The notes under the pieces are model-generated. The model had not been told where the DNA came from, did no database searches, and worked only from the letters and a program-made list of their open reading frames with translations. 32,358 nucleotides of DNA. Origin: a virus. Position numbers and translations under genes: made by a program. Of the stretch, positions 1 to 6,741 are shown one piece after another. The stretch lies in IMG/VR virus record IMGVR_UViG_3300032326_001076, positions 1 to 32,358 of that record. One strand, written 5' to 3'. The stretch's first letter is position 1, and every line of letters starts with the position of its first letter.

Positions 1-393
1 AAACGAGTTTTAATAGTACAATCCTTTGAAGAGGCTTTAAGGTTTGGGTTTGCAGTTCGGTCACAAAGATTATTTAACGAACTTAATACTTTTGTTTATG
101 TAAATGGTAGACCAGACCACCAAAAAGGACAACATGATGATTTAATTATGGCAATGGCTATGGCAATTTATGTTGGTGAATCTTCATTTTCTAAGTTAGA
201 AAAAGCGACAGAACAAGCAAAAGCCATGATTGAGTCATGGACAATGGATTCACGGGAATTTAAAGATTCAAGTAGTAATTTCAACCCAGCATTACCTGTA
301 AATACTATGAATAACCCTTCTATGAAAAACTATCAATCAACTAGAGATGATTATCAAAAATATTCTTGGTTATTTGGAGGGGCAAGAGTTTAA
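1..393 (+). CDS. 17: Terminase large subunit, C-terminal end (5' part outside window)
   Basis: Reading frame 1 is open from the first base, so the gene enters from the left edge. What is visible is the last ~130 residues of the packaging motor's nuclease domain. The segment GRPDHQKGQHDDLIMAMAMA (codons near 106-165) carries the conserved HDD(L)IMA motif at 133-141, whose acidic residues bind metal in the RNase H-like headful nuclease of T4 gp17-type terminases. The ATG at 148 is internal, not a start. The tail after the nuclease core is polar and probably flexible. The portal gene follows after 39 nt, so packaging motor and portal are adjacent. In T4 the sheath and tube genes (18, 19) lie between them; they are absent here. 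Confidence 0.9.
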   Translation, partial: KRVLIVQSFEEALRFGFAVRSQRLFNELNTFVYVNGRPDHQKGQHDDLIMAMAMAIYVGESSFSKLEKATEQAKAMIESWTMDSREFKDSSSNFNPALPVNTMNNPSMKNYQSTRDDYQKYSWLFGGARV

Positions 394-432
394 TTTAATT
401 TCTTAATAATTATAATATAAAGAAAAGTATCG

Positions 433-2262
433 ATGGAACAACAAAAATTAACCGTTTGGCAAAGATTGGGTAAAGTTTTTGGACCAACAGCTCAATTGGA
501 CCAACAATCCCCTGTTTTTAAGTTTGATAAAAAAGAATTACTTAAAACAACTGATAAATCTCAATACGAAAAAGAAAAGTTACAAGCTCAACAAACAATG
601 TTCATTGGTCAACAATGGCAAAAAGTTGAATCGAATTTGTACACTCAAGCCGTTTATTATGAACCAACAAGAATGGCATCATATTACGATTATGAGTCTA
701 TGGAATACACTCCTGAAATTTCTGCGGCTTTGGACATTTATGCTGAAGAATCAACAACACCGGATAAAGAAGGTCACATGTTACAAATTTATTCAGAGTC
801 AAAAAGAATAAAACAAGTATTAACAGACTTATTTAATAATAGGTTAGATATAAATACAAACTTACCGATGTGGACAAGAAATACTTGTAAGTTTGGTGAC
901 AACTTTGTTTATTTAAAATTAGACCCTGAGAAGGGTATTGTTGGTTGTCAGCAATTACCAAATATTCAAATTGAAAGATTAGAAAAAGGAATGAGATTTC
1001 AACCTGACAAGTATTCACAAGAAATGGAAAACGACGCTCTCAAGTTTACGTGGAAAGAAAAAAATATGGAGTTTAATGTTTGGGAAATAGGTCATTTTAG
1101 AATTTTGGGGGACGATAGAAAGTTACCTTATGGTACTTCTATGTTAGAAAAAGCTAGACGTATTTGGAAACAACTTTTGTTATCTGAAGATGCTATGTTA
1201 ATATATCGAGTTTCTAGAGCACCTGAAAGAAGAGTGTTTAAAGTTTTTGTGGGTAATATGGATGACAAGGATGTTGACCCATATGTACAGAGAGTTGCTA
1301 GTAAATTTAAAAGAGACCAAATCGCTGACCCAAAAACTGGAAATGTCGATATGAGATATAATCAATTGGCGGTAGACCAAGATTTCTTCATACCCGTTCG
1401 TGATGCTACAGCAACTAATCCAATTGAAACACTACCTGGTGGTACAAACTTGGCTGAGATAGCAGACATTGAGTATATCCAAAAGAAACTTGTAACCGCC
1501 TTAAGAATACCTAAAGCATATTTAGGTTTTGAAGAGGCTGTTGGTGACGGAAAAAACTTATCTTTATTGGATATTAGATTTGCTAGAACCATTAACAGAA
1601 TCCAAAAATCTATGATTGCCGAATTAAATAAAATTGCAATCATTCATTTATTCTTATTAGGATTTGAAGATGAATTAACAAATTTTACATTAGGACTAAC
1701 TAACCCTTCTAAACAATCTGATTTATTAGGTATTGAAGTTTGGAAAGAAAAAATAACTCTTTATAAAGATGCTGTTGCCGAAATTGCAAATTCGGTAGCA
1801 CCTGTGTCTGCATCATGGGCTAAAAAACACATTTTAGGGTTTTCTGATGAGGAAATAAAATTAGATATACAACAACAAAGAGTCGAAAGAGCAGTTGCTG
1901 CCGAGTTAGGAAAAACTGCAGAAGTAATTACTAAAACAGGTATTTTTGACGGAGTCGATAATCTTTATGGTAAGAAAACTGCGGCCCCTGCGGCAGGTGC
2001 CGAGGCGGGAGCTGAAGCCGGTGCAGGTGCTGAAGCAGGAGGTGCTGACTTAGGTATGGATATGGGAGGAGGAGCTCCACCTGAACCACCAGCAGAAGAA
2101 CCTGCGGGAGGTGCTGTAACACCTGAAAATTTTAATAAAAATGACATGAATTTACTTTTGGAAGAAAACCTTTTTGGTGATTCTTTATATATGAATTTAG
2201 GTAAAGGAAGAAACAATTTAGTTGAAATTAACGACAAGTTAAAAGAATTGATAGATAGATAA
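433..2262 (+). CDS. 20: Portal vertex protein (T4 gp20-like)
   Basis: 609 residues, somewhat longer than T4 gp20. The dodecameric portal sits at one capsid vertex, nucleates prohead assembly and is the DNA channel. The sequence is typical of T4-like portals: an N-terminal region with YYDYESMEYTPEISAALDIY (about residues 84-103), then a WTRNTCKFGDNFVYLKLD segment, and the IPKAYLGFEEAVGDGKNLS stretch near 360-378. Residues ~515-565 form an Ala/Gly/Glu/Pro-rich low-complexity linker that is locally GC-rich in an AT-rich genome. It is followed by a conserved-looking C-terminal tail ending in NDKLKELIDR. The linker accounts for most of the extra length. The start at 433 has no Shine-Dalgarno. Its stop overlaps an ATATTTAT box that precedes the next gene. 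Confidence 0.93.
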   Translation: MEQQKLTVWQRLGKVFGPTAQLDQQSPVFKFDKKELLKTTDKSQYEKEKLQAQQTMFIGQQWQKVESNLYTQAVYYEPTRMASYYDYESMEYTPEISAALDIYAEESTTPDKEGHMLQIYSESKRIKQVLTDLFNNRLDINTNLPMWTRNTCKFGDNFVYLKLDPEKGIVGCQQLPNIQIERLEKGMRFQPDKYSQEMENDALKFTWKEKNMEFNVWEIGHFRILGDDRKLPYGTSMLEKARRIWKQLLLSEDAMLIYRVSRAPERRVFKVFVGNMDDKDVDPYVQRVASKFKRDQIADPKTGNVDMRYNQLAVDQDFFIPVRDATATNPIETLPGGTNLAEIADIEYIQKKLVTALRIPKAYLGFEEAVGDGKNLSLLDIRFARTINRIQKSMIAELNKIAIIHLFLLGFEDELTNFTLGLTNPSKQSDLLGIEVWKEKITLYKDAVAEIANSVAPVSASWAKKHILGFSDEEIKLDIQQQRVERAVAAELGKTAEVITKTGIFDGVDNLYGKKTAAPAAGAEAGAEAGAGAEAGGADLGMDMGGGAPPEPPAEEPAGGAVTPENFNKNDMNLLLEENLFGDSLYMNLGKGRNNLVEINDKLKELIDR

Positions 2263-2269
2263 TATTTAT
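2262..2269 (+). promoter_or_regulatory. ATATTTAT box, candidate late promoter element
   Basis: The box overlaps the TAA stop of the portal gene and ends 12 nt before the ATG at 2282. Similar boxes precede six other starts in the window. ATATTTAT resembles the reverse complement of the T4 late -10 box TATAAATA. Its role as a promoter is inferred from position only. Confidence 0.35.
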
Positions 2270-2281
2270 TAAATAAAAAAC

Positions 2282-3010
2282 ATGAACACATTTGGAACAA
2301 TAAAGTCAAAAATAGAAAACGCTTCTGTTAAACATTACGGAAAAAAAACTTTTGACGCCTTTATGAAAGGTTTAAAGTCTAACTTATTAGAAAATAAAGA
2401 TTTAGCCGAGTTGTATTATATTTACGATGATTTATCACAAAAAAAAGGTTTGGATAAAACTATTGCAACTGATTACATTAATGAAACAATTGAGTATTCG
2501 CAAATTTTGTTGGAGAATAATTTAGACGGTATTATAAAATTGAACGAGTGGGTAAATAAAATTTCAACCGATACTGAAAATAATTACCAAGATATTGATA
2601 ATGTGGTGTATATAAAATCTATAAGGAATTTAGAAACATTGCTCGAATCAAAAAAGAACATTCTGAATATTATTTCATCTGAAAATAAAATTAAAGTTAA
2701 TGAATCTTTTAATCTACCAATTTCTTCGATGTTAAAAGTCGCTAATCAAAATTTGAATGATGAGTTAAAAAATATTTCTGAAAGTGACATGAAAGAAATT
2801 GAGTCTTTATCTTCTATGAGTAAAGAAGAATTAAAAGAAAATATAAGTAAGATACAAGAGTCAATTATCCCAAAACTTAAGTCTACTTTAAATGAATCAA
2901 ATGATAGTTCAGTAAAAAGTAAAATAGAAGAAACTATCGAAAAAATTAAAAGTTCACCAATAGATAAGTACAATCTTTACAAACTCACAAAACTATATCA
3001 AGGTTTATGA
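2282..3010 (+). CDS. Uncharacterised helical protein at the gp67/gp68 position
   Basis: 242 residues, rich in Lys, Glu, Asn and Ser, with no recognised domain. Several stretches look alpha-helical and possibly coiled-coil, especially the last 90 residues (KEELKENISKIQESIIPKLK and following). It lies between portal and protease, where T4 carries the small prohead core proteins gp67 and gp68. A head-core or head-assembly role is therefore plausible by position, but I see no sequence proof. It is preceded by an A-rich leader without Shine-Dalgarno. Its TGA overlaps the ATG of the next gene (ATGA at 3007-3010), which suggests coupled translation with the small membrane protein. Confidence 0.75.
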   Translation: MNTFGTIKSKIENASVKHYGKKTFDAFMKGLKSNLLENKDLAELYYIYDDLSQKKGLDKTIATDYINETIEYSQILLENNLDGIIKLNEWVNKISTDTENNYQDIDNVVYIKSIRNLETLLESKKNILNIISSENKIKVNESFNLPISSMLKVANQNLNDELKNISESDMKEIESLSSMSKEELKENISKIQESIIPKLKSTLNESNDSSVKSKIEETIEKIKSSPIDKYNLYKLTKLYQGL

Positions 3011-3249
3011 TTAAATTTTTTAAAAATATGATGGAAGGAGCTAATGGTGGAATTTCATCTAAAAGATTTATTGGTTTGCTGTGTAGTCTTTCTTTAATCT
3101 TATGTTTATTTATTAGTACACTAACTTGTGGAAAATATAATCCACCTAATATCTTAGTAGAAACAATCGGATTACTAGCTTTTGGAACATTAGGTTTAAC
3201 TTCTATTGATTTTTTTACAAACAAAAAAAAGAATGAAAATCAAGAATGA
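3007..3249 (+). CDS. Small membrane protein, holin-like
   Basis: 80 residues. After a short N-terminal stretch with GGISSKRFIGLLCSLSLILC (residues ~15-34) there are two hydrophobic segments (about 20-37 and 48-68) separated by a short polar loop, then a charged tail (NKKKNENQE). Two membrane spans, small size and a charged C-terminus are the usual features of phage holins, which permeabilise the inner membrane at lysis. No endolysin is visible nearby, so the call rests on topology alone; another small virion or membrane protein is possible. The start overlaps the previous stop by 4 nt. The last 10 nt overlap the end of the convergent rpsU gene. Confidence 0.6.
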   Translation: MIKFFKNMMEGANGGISSKRFIGLLCSLSLILCLFISTLTCGKYNPPNILVETIGLLAFGTLGLTSIDFFTNKKKNENQE

Positions 3250-3428
3250 TTAAATTTATTCTGTAAATAAATCGCTTTATTTTTTTGTTTTCTTCTCTTA
3301 ATTGATTTTTTAACAAACTCTTGTCTTTCTCTGAGTTTTTCTAATTGTTTTGTCTTATAAATTTTTAATTTATATTGTTTTAGAGCTTGCTCTAAAGAAG
3401 ATGAATTTTTTACAGGTACAATTATCAT
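3240..3428 (-). CDS. rpsU: Ribosomal protein bS21 homologue, Bacteroidota type
   Basis: 62 residues, the full length of bS21, on the opposite strand to the surrounding head genes. The N-terminus MIIVPVKNSSSLEQALKQYK matches the bS21 pattern: an I/V-x-V/P opening, then a helix with ALK-x-Y/F-K. It is followed by LRERQEFVKKSIKRRKQKNKA, with the basic helix and the K.S..RR..K.KA.Y.Q ending seen in Bacteroidota bS21. bS21 binds the small-subunit platform near the 3' end of 16S rRNA. In Bacteroidota it helps bury the anti-Shine-Dalgarno sequence. Large phages are known to carry bS21 copies. The leader (ACACTCTTA before ATG) has no Shine-Dalgarno, and an ATATTTAT box lies 15 nt upstream. It could replace host bS21 in ribosomes during infection. 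Confidence 0.85.
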   Translation of the reverse strand: MIIVPVKNSSSLEQALKQYKLKIYKTKQLEKLRERQEFVKKSIKRRKQKNKAIYLQNKFNHS

Positions 3429-3443
3429 TAAGAGTGTTTTTTT

Positions 3444-3451
3444 ATAAATAT
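3444..3451 (-). promoter_or_regulatory. ATATTTAT box upstream of phage rpsU
   Basis: On the - strand the box reads ATATTTAT followed by A-rich DNA, and it ends 15 nt before the rpsU ATG. On the + strand the same place contains TATAAATA (3443-3450), a perfect T4-type late -10 sequence pointing toward the gene at 3533. This 104-nt divergent region could therefore serve both directions. Confidence 0.4.
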
Positions 3452-3532
3452 ATGTGTTTTTTGTAATTTTGACAAATATTATTTTTTAATTTATATTTTC
3501 AGTAAACCCAATAAACTTGAAAGACATTATGA

Positions 3533-3982
3533 ATGAAAAAAGGGAAAACATCAAAACTAAACATTTTCGAAGATGCGAAATGTTATTATGGCACAGTAGA
3601 TGCTAAAAATTTAAAATCAGTATACATAGTTTTACAAACATGGATAGAACCAACAGATGAAGATAAAAATTGGAATAGGTTAATTGGAGAAATAAAAAGA
3701 CAAATACAACATACATTACTCGAAGTTGTTGATATTACAATATTTGAAAGAAAACAAATTGTTGATTTAGATTTAAGAACAAGCGGAATACAAAAAAATA
3801 AAAAAAGTTTCTTTAATTTAGAACTTACATTATTTATTCACAATCAATTTATAGATTTTAAATCATTAATGTTGAAAAACAAAATTAAAAACATTTTAAA
3901 TTCAATCTACAAAGATGATTTAAAAAACAACAAGTATTTTACTTTGAGTAAAAGTAAAGTGAAAGAAACCAATTTATCCTAA
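3533..3982 (+). CDS. Uncharacterised protein in the head-gene block
   Basis: 149 residues, no family recognised. The middle reads LDLRTSGIQKNKKSFFNLEL (about residues 81-100), a well-ordered alternating beta pattern. It is preceded by a helix (WNRLIGEIKRQIQHTLLEVV) and followed by a Lys/Asn-rich helical tail. The mixed alpha/beta core and the position between the gp67/68-like slot and the gp21 protease suggest a head or head-tail joining component, but this is only context. The start at 3533 is preceded by a 104-nt divergent intergenic region containing TATAAATA at 3443-3450. Its stop overlaps the ATATTTAT box before the protease gene. Confidence 0.75.
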   Translation: MKKGKTSKLNIFEDAKCYYGTVDAKNLKSVYIVLQTWIEPTDEDKNWNRLIGEIKRQIQHTLLEVVDITIFERKQIVDLDLRTSGIQKNKKSFFNLELTLFIHNQFIDFKSLMLKNKIKNILNSIYKDDLKNNKYFTLSKSKVKETNLS

Positions 3983-3989
3983 TATTTAT
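3982..3989 (+). promoter_or_regulatory. ATATTTAT box upstream of gp21
   Basis: The box overlaps the TAA of the preceding gene and is followed by AAAATAAAAAAATTT and the ATG at 4005. The spacing from the box to the ATG is 15 nt, close to that at 2262. It is a candidate late promoter element by recurrence. Confidence 0.35.
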
Positions 3990-4004
3990 AAAATAAAAAA
4001 ATTT

Positions 4005-4718
4005 ATGAAAATATTAGGACCAAAAGATACAGGTAAAGGAATACTTGTTGAGTGGGATGCTGGAATTATAAATCCAAACGAACCACGTAATCAAAATATA
4101 ATTAGAGAATCATACGGACAACTCGACCACTCTAAACCATTTATCTTTTATGCAACTCTACAAAAATATGGGGTTCCAAATAGAAATGGTAGAATATATC
4201 CAGAAAAAATATTAAAAAGAGAAGCTGAAAAATATCAAGATATTATCAAAAGAGGAATGTCCATTTCAGAATTAAATCACCCTGAGTCGTCGTTAGTAGA
4301 TTTAGATAGAGTTTCACATTTAATAACAGAAACATGGTGGGAAGGAAACGTATTAATGGGAAAAATTAAATTATTAACAAGTCCCGGTTTTCACGAAAGA
4401 GGAATTGTAACATCTAAGGGAGATGTCGCTGCAAATCTTATGAGACAAGGAGTCACTATGGGAGTATCTTCTCGTGGGGTCGGGTCTTTAGTAAAAAAAG
4501 GAGACCAAAATGAGGTACAGGAAGATTTTGAATTAATTTGTTTTGACCTCGTATCGTCACCGTCAACGCCAGGAGCGTATCTATATTTGAATGCTGAAGA
4601 TAGACCAAGATACGAAGAAAAACTTTCTGAGCATGAAAATGTTTATTCAGATGGTGGAAATGGTTTACAAAAATCTGTTGACTTAATGAAAAGATTATCC
4701 GATTATTTGGATAAATAA
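4005..4718 (+). CDS. 21: Prohead core protease (T4 gp21-like)
   Basis: 237 residues, close to T4 gp21. This serine protease is built into the prohead core and cleaves scaffold, capsid and internal proteins after (I/L)-x-E during maturation. The fold signature is visible: YGVPNRNGRIYPEKIL near residues 55-70, the catalytic-His region SELNHPESS (His92), and the nucleophile region GVTMGVSSRGVG (Ser155/156). FDLVSSPSTPGAYL near the end is also typical of this family. It is followed after 13 nt by a small DUF4494-like gene, then a terminator and the scaffold gene, so the protease-scaffold-capsid order of T4 is kept. Its preferred cleavage sequence appears in gp23 and in two accessory proteins downstream. 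Confidence 0.93.
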   Translation: MKILGPKDTGKGILVEWDAGIINPNEPRNQNIIRESYGQLDHSKPFIFYATLQKYGVPNRNGRIYPEKILKREAEKYQDIIKRGMSISELNHPESSLVDLDRVSHLITETWWEGNVLMGKIKLLTSPGFHERGIVTSKGDVAANLMRQGVTMGVSSRGVGSLVKKGDQNEVQEDFELICFDLVSSPSTPGAYLYLNAEDRPRYEEKLSEHENVYSDGGNGLQKSVDLMKRLSDYLDK

Positions 4719-4731
4719 AAAAAATTAAAAA

Positions 4732-4941
4732 ATGGACGAAAAATATTTTATCGCAAGAATTACAACCGACATGGTTGATGACAACACAGGAAAAATTAAA
4801 AAAATTAAAGAAGAAAAATTAGTTAAAGGTTTTTCACCAACAGATGTTGAGGCTAAAGTAACTAAAGCTTATGAGACATACTCTATGGATTGGCGAATTA
4901 CGGCAATCGTTGAAAGTAAAATTGATGAGGTTATAGAGTAA
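4732..4941 (+). CDS. Small DUF4494-like protein
   Basis: 69 residues. The pattern is a beta-rich start (YFIARITTDMVDDNTGKIKK), a KIKEEKLVKGFSPTDVEAKV segment and a terminal strand (WRITAIVESKIDEVIE). It resembles the short DUF4494 proteins of Bacteroidota, which read roughly V.Y....NGK.KKV.E.YLVDA.SFTEAEA and end in an I..I..AK.SEI strand. Function is unknown. The resemblance is from pattern memory, not a search. It lies 13 nt after gp21 and is followed by a strong terminator, so it is probably cotranscribed with the protease. Confidence 0.7.
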   Translation: MDEKYFIARITTDMVDDNTGKIKKIKEEKLVKGFSPTDVEAKVTKAYETYSMDWRITAIVESKIDEVIE

Positions 4942-4962
4942 AAAATTAAATGACTTATTTAC

Positions 4963-4992
4963 AAGGGAACACTAAAAATGTTCCCTTTTTTT
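4963..4992 (+). terminator. Intrinsic terminator after the gp21 unit
   Basis: Perfect 7-bp stem GGGAACA (4965-4971) / TGTTCCC (4979-4985), loop CTAAAAA, followed by seven T residues; flanking A/T pairs can lengthen the stem. It separates the protease unit from the scaffold gene. Confidence 0.85.
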
Positions 4993-5032
4993 GTTTATTA
5001 AGACCAAAAAATATTTTTTTTGAAATATCTGC

Positions 5033-5040
5033 ATATTTAT
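5033..5040 (+). promoter_or_regulatory. ATATTTAT box upstream of gp22
   Basis: The box lies between the terminator at 4963-4992 and the ATG at 5074, and is followed directly by TTATAAAATA. A fresh promoter is expected here because transcription is terminated just upstream, which strengthens the reading of this box as a promoter element. Confidence 0.45.
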
Positions 5041-5073
5041 TTATAAAATAAACTAAATACGCATTTTAAAAAA

Positions 5074-6711
5074 ATGAATTTTAACACAAATGATTCAGTA
5101 GTTGAAAAAACATTATTACAAATAAAAACTATTGAAGAAGCTATTAGTGAAAACGCAAAAGGAATACTTGCTTCTACCATGAAGGAAGAAATCAGTGAGT
5201 TAGTAAGGGAGTCGTTAAAAACTCCGAAGAAAAAAAATGTACGCGAACAAGGAGAAGATGCTGACGCAGCACAACCGCAAGTCGATGACGAAGTAGAAGG
5301 TACAGAAATAGATGTAGATACTGAAATGAGTCCAGAAGGAGATGAAACGGAAGTTTCAACTGAAATGGGTGTTGAGGTCCCTACAGATAACGTAGAAATG
5401 CCACCATTAGACATGTCTAAAGCACCTATGAAAGATGTTATGAAAGTATTCAAAGCTATGGGTGACGAAGACGGTATTATCGTTGTAAAGGACGGTGAAA
5501 ATATTCATTTGACCGATACTAACGCTGATACTGAGTACATGATTAATATGGGTGGCGGTTCAGATGAAATAGACGCAACATATATGGACACAACAAATGA
5601 AAGCGTTGTTTATGAATTAGTCTACGAACAAGACGAGATGGGTGAGTCATACGATGATATGATGGAAATGGATGATGAAGATTTAGATGAATCATACGAT
5701 GACATGATGGAAATGGATGATGAAACTATGTATGAAATCCAATACGATGAAGAGAATGAAGACATGGACCCTATGATGGAAGAAAGAATGAAACCTGTTG
5801 GAATTGGTTTTGGTAAGAGAAGAGACGGAATGTCAAAATCTTCTGTTAACAATAAAGGTTTCAAAGACAGTAATAAAGGAGGTCTTAAATCAGAAAAAAG
5901 AGGAAAAGGTCCTAAATTTTCTTTTGGAAAAATCAAACATGGAGTTACCGAATCTGAAATGGATGAAATGGATGAATATACTGAAGGTTGGATGGATGAA
6001 ACCAACATGATGGATTCTGAAATGACAGAAATGGATTACATGGAAATGGATTCTGAATTTGGCGGAAACAAACACGATTATAAAAGACGAGGAGGTCACA
6101 AAATCGGAGATGTTGGAGGTCATTACAAGGATTATGAAATGATGGAAATGGATGACGAAATGATGGAAATGGATGACGAAATGTATGAGGGTAATGATTC
6201 TCAATCATTCGAAATGCCAGGTGAAACCACAGAAGCATCTCGTACTTTAACTTATAGAAGAAGAGCTGAGAGAGACCGTGTTGCAGCACCAAGTCAATTA
6301 AGAAAAGAATCTTTCAACAAAGAATTAAATTTGTTAAGAGAAAAAAATGAAGAGTACAAAAAAGCTTTGGACTTCTTTAGAAACAAATTGAACGAAGTTG
6401 CAATATTTAACTCAAATTTAGCTTATTCAACTAGATTGTTCACAGAACATTCAACAACAAAACAAGAAAAAATAAATATTCTAAGAAGATTTGACAATGT
6501 TGAATCTTTAAAAGAATCTAAGTCTCTTTACAAATCAATCAAATCAGAACTTGAAGGTACTTCAAAATCTAACAAAGTTGTTAAAGAATCAGTAGAATCA
6601 AAAATTACAAAAACAGCATCTACTGGTTCGGCAACGAATTTGATTGAAAATAAAACTTATGAGAATCCTCAATTCATGAGAATGAAGGATTTGATGTTAA
6701 AAATAAAATAA
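5074..6711 (+). CDS. 22: Prohead scaffold/core protein (T4 gp22-like), enlarged and repeat-rich
   Basis: 545 residues, about twice T4 gp22. It forms the inner scaffold of the prohead and is expected to be digested by gp21. The C-terminal third looks like the T4-type core protein: a helix LREKNEEYKKALDFFRNKLN, then SNLAYSTRLFTEHSTTKQEK and ILRRFDNVESLKESKSLYKS. The N-terminal ~70 residues are also helical. Between them lies a low-complexity region (~residues 70-390) rich in Asp, Glu and Met with repeats of MMEMDDE, interrupted by a basic Gly/Lys/Arg stretch around residues 240-290. The alternating acidic and basic blocks are unusual. The identification rests on the C-terminal domain and on its place between gp21 and gp23. 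Confidence 0.87.
   Translation: MNFNTNDSVVEKTLLQIKTIEEAISENAKGILASTMKEEISELVRESLKTPKKKNVREQGEDADAAQPQVDDEVEGTEIDVDTEMSPEGDETEVSTEMGVEVPTDNVEMPPLDMSKAPMKDVMKVFKAMGDEDGIIVVKDGENIHLTDTNADTEYMINMGGGSDEIDATYMDTTNESVVYELVYEQDEMGESYDDMMEMDDEDLDESYDDMMEMDDETMYEIQYDEENEDMDPMMEERMKPVGIGFGKRRDGMSKSSVNNKGFKDSNKGGLKSEKRGKGPKFSFGKIKHGVTESEMDEMDEYTEGWMDETNMMDSEMTEMDYMEMDSEFGGNKHDYKRRGGHKIGDVGGHYKDYEMMEMDDEMMEMDDEMYEGNDSQSFEMPGETTEASRTLTYRRRAERDRVAAPSQLRKESFNKELNLLREKNEEYKKALDFFRNKLNEVAIFNSNLAYSTRLFTEHSTTKQEKINILRRFDNVESLKESKSLYKSIKSELEGTSKSNKVVKESVESKITKTASTGSATNLIENKTYENPQFMRMKDLMLKIK
5644..5724 (+). repeat. In-frame direct repeat in gp22, ESYDDMMEMDDE x2
   Basis: Two nearly identical 36-nt units (5644-5679 and 5689-5724) with a 45-nt period encode ESYDDMMEMDDE at residues 191 and 206. 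They differ only at wobble positions (GAG/GAA, GAT/GAC), which points to a tandem duplication maintained at protein level. Confidence 0.85.
6139..6180 (+). repeat. Perfect 21-nt tandem repeat in gp22, MMEMDDE x2
   Basis: Two identical 21-nt units (6139-6159, 6160-6180), each encoding MMEMDDE at residues 356 and 363. This is the same heptad core as in the repeat at 5644-5724. Perfect identity suggests recent expansion or slippage. Confidence 0.9.
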
Positions 6712-6741
6712 AAAAATAAACCTACATTTAAAAATTAAAAA

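Noticed and set aside
1965-2309. 114-residue - strand frame opposite the portal C-terminus
   Set aside because: It is the complement of the Ala/Gly-rich linker, giving a Pro/Ala/Ser run. No start context or domain supports it.
5622-6292. Long open frames on the strand opposite gp22
   Set aside because: They are complements of Asp/Glu/Met codon repeats, give low-complexity Ser/Ile or His/Phe-rich strings, have no family signature and lie wholly within a well supported gene.
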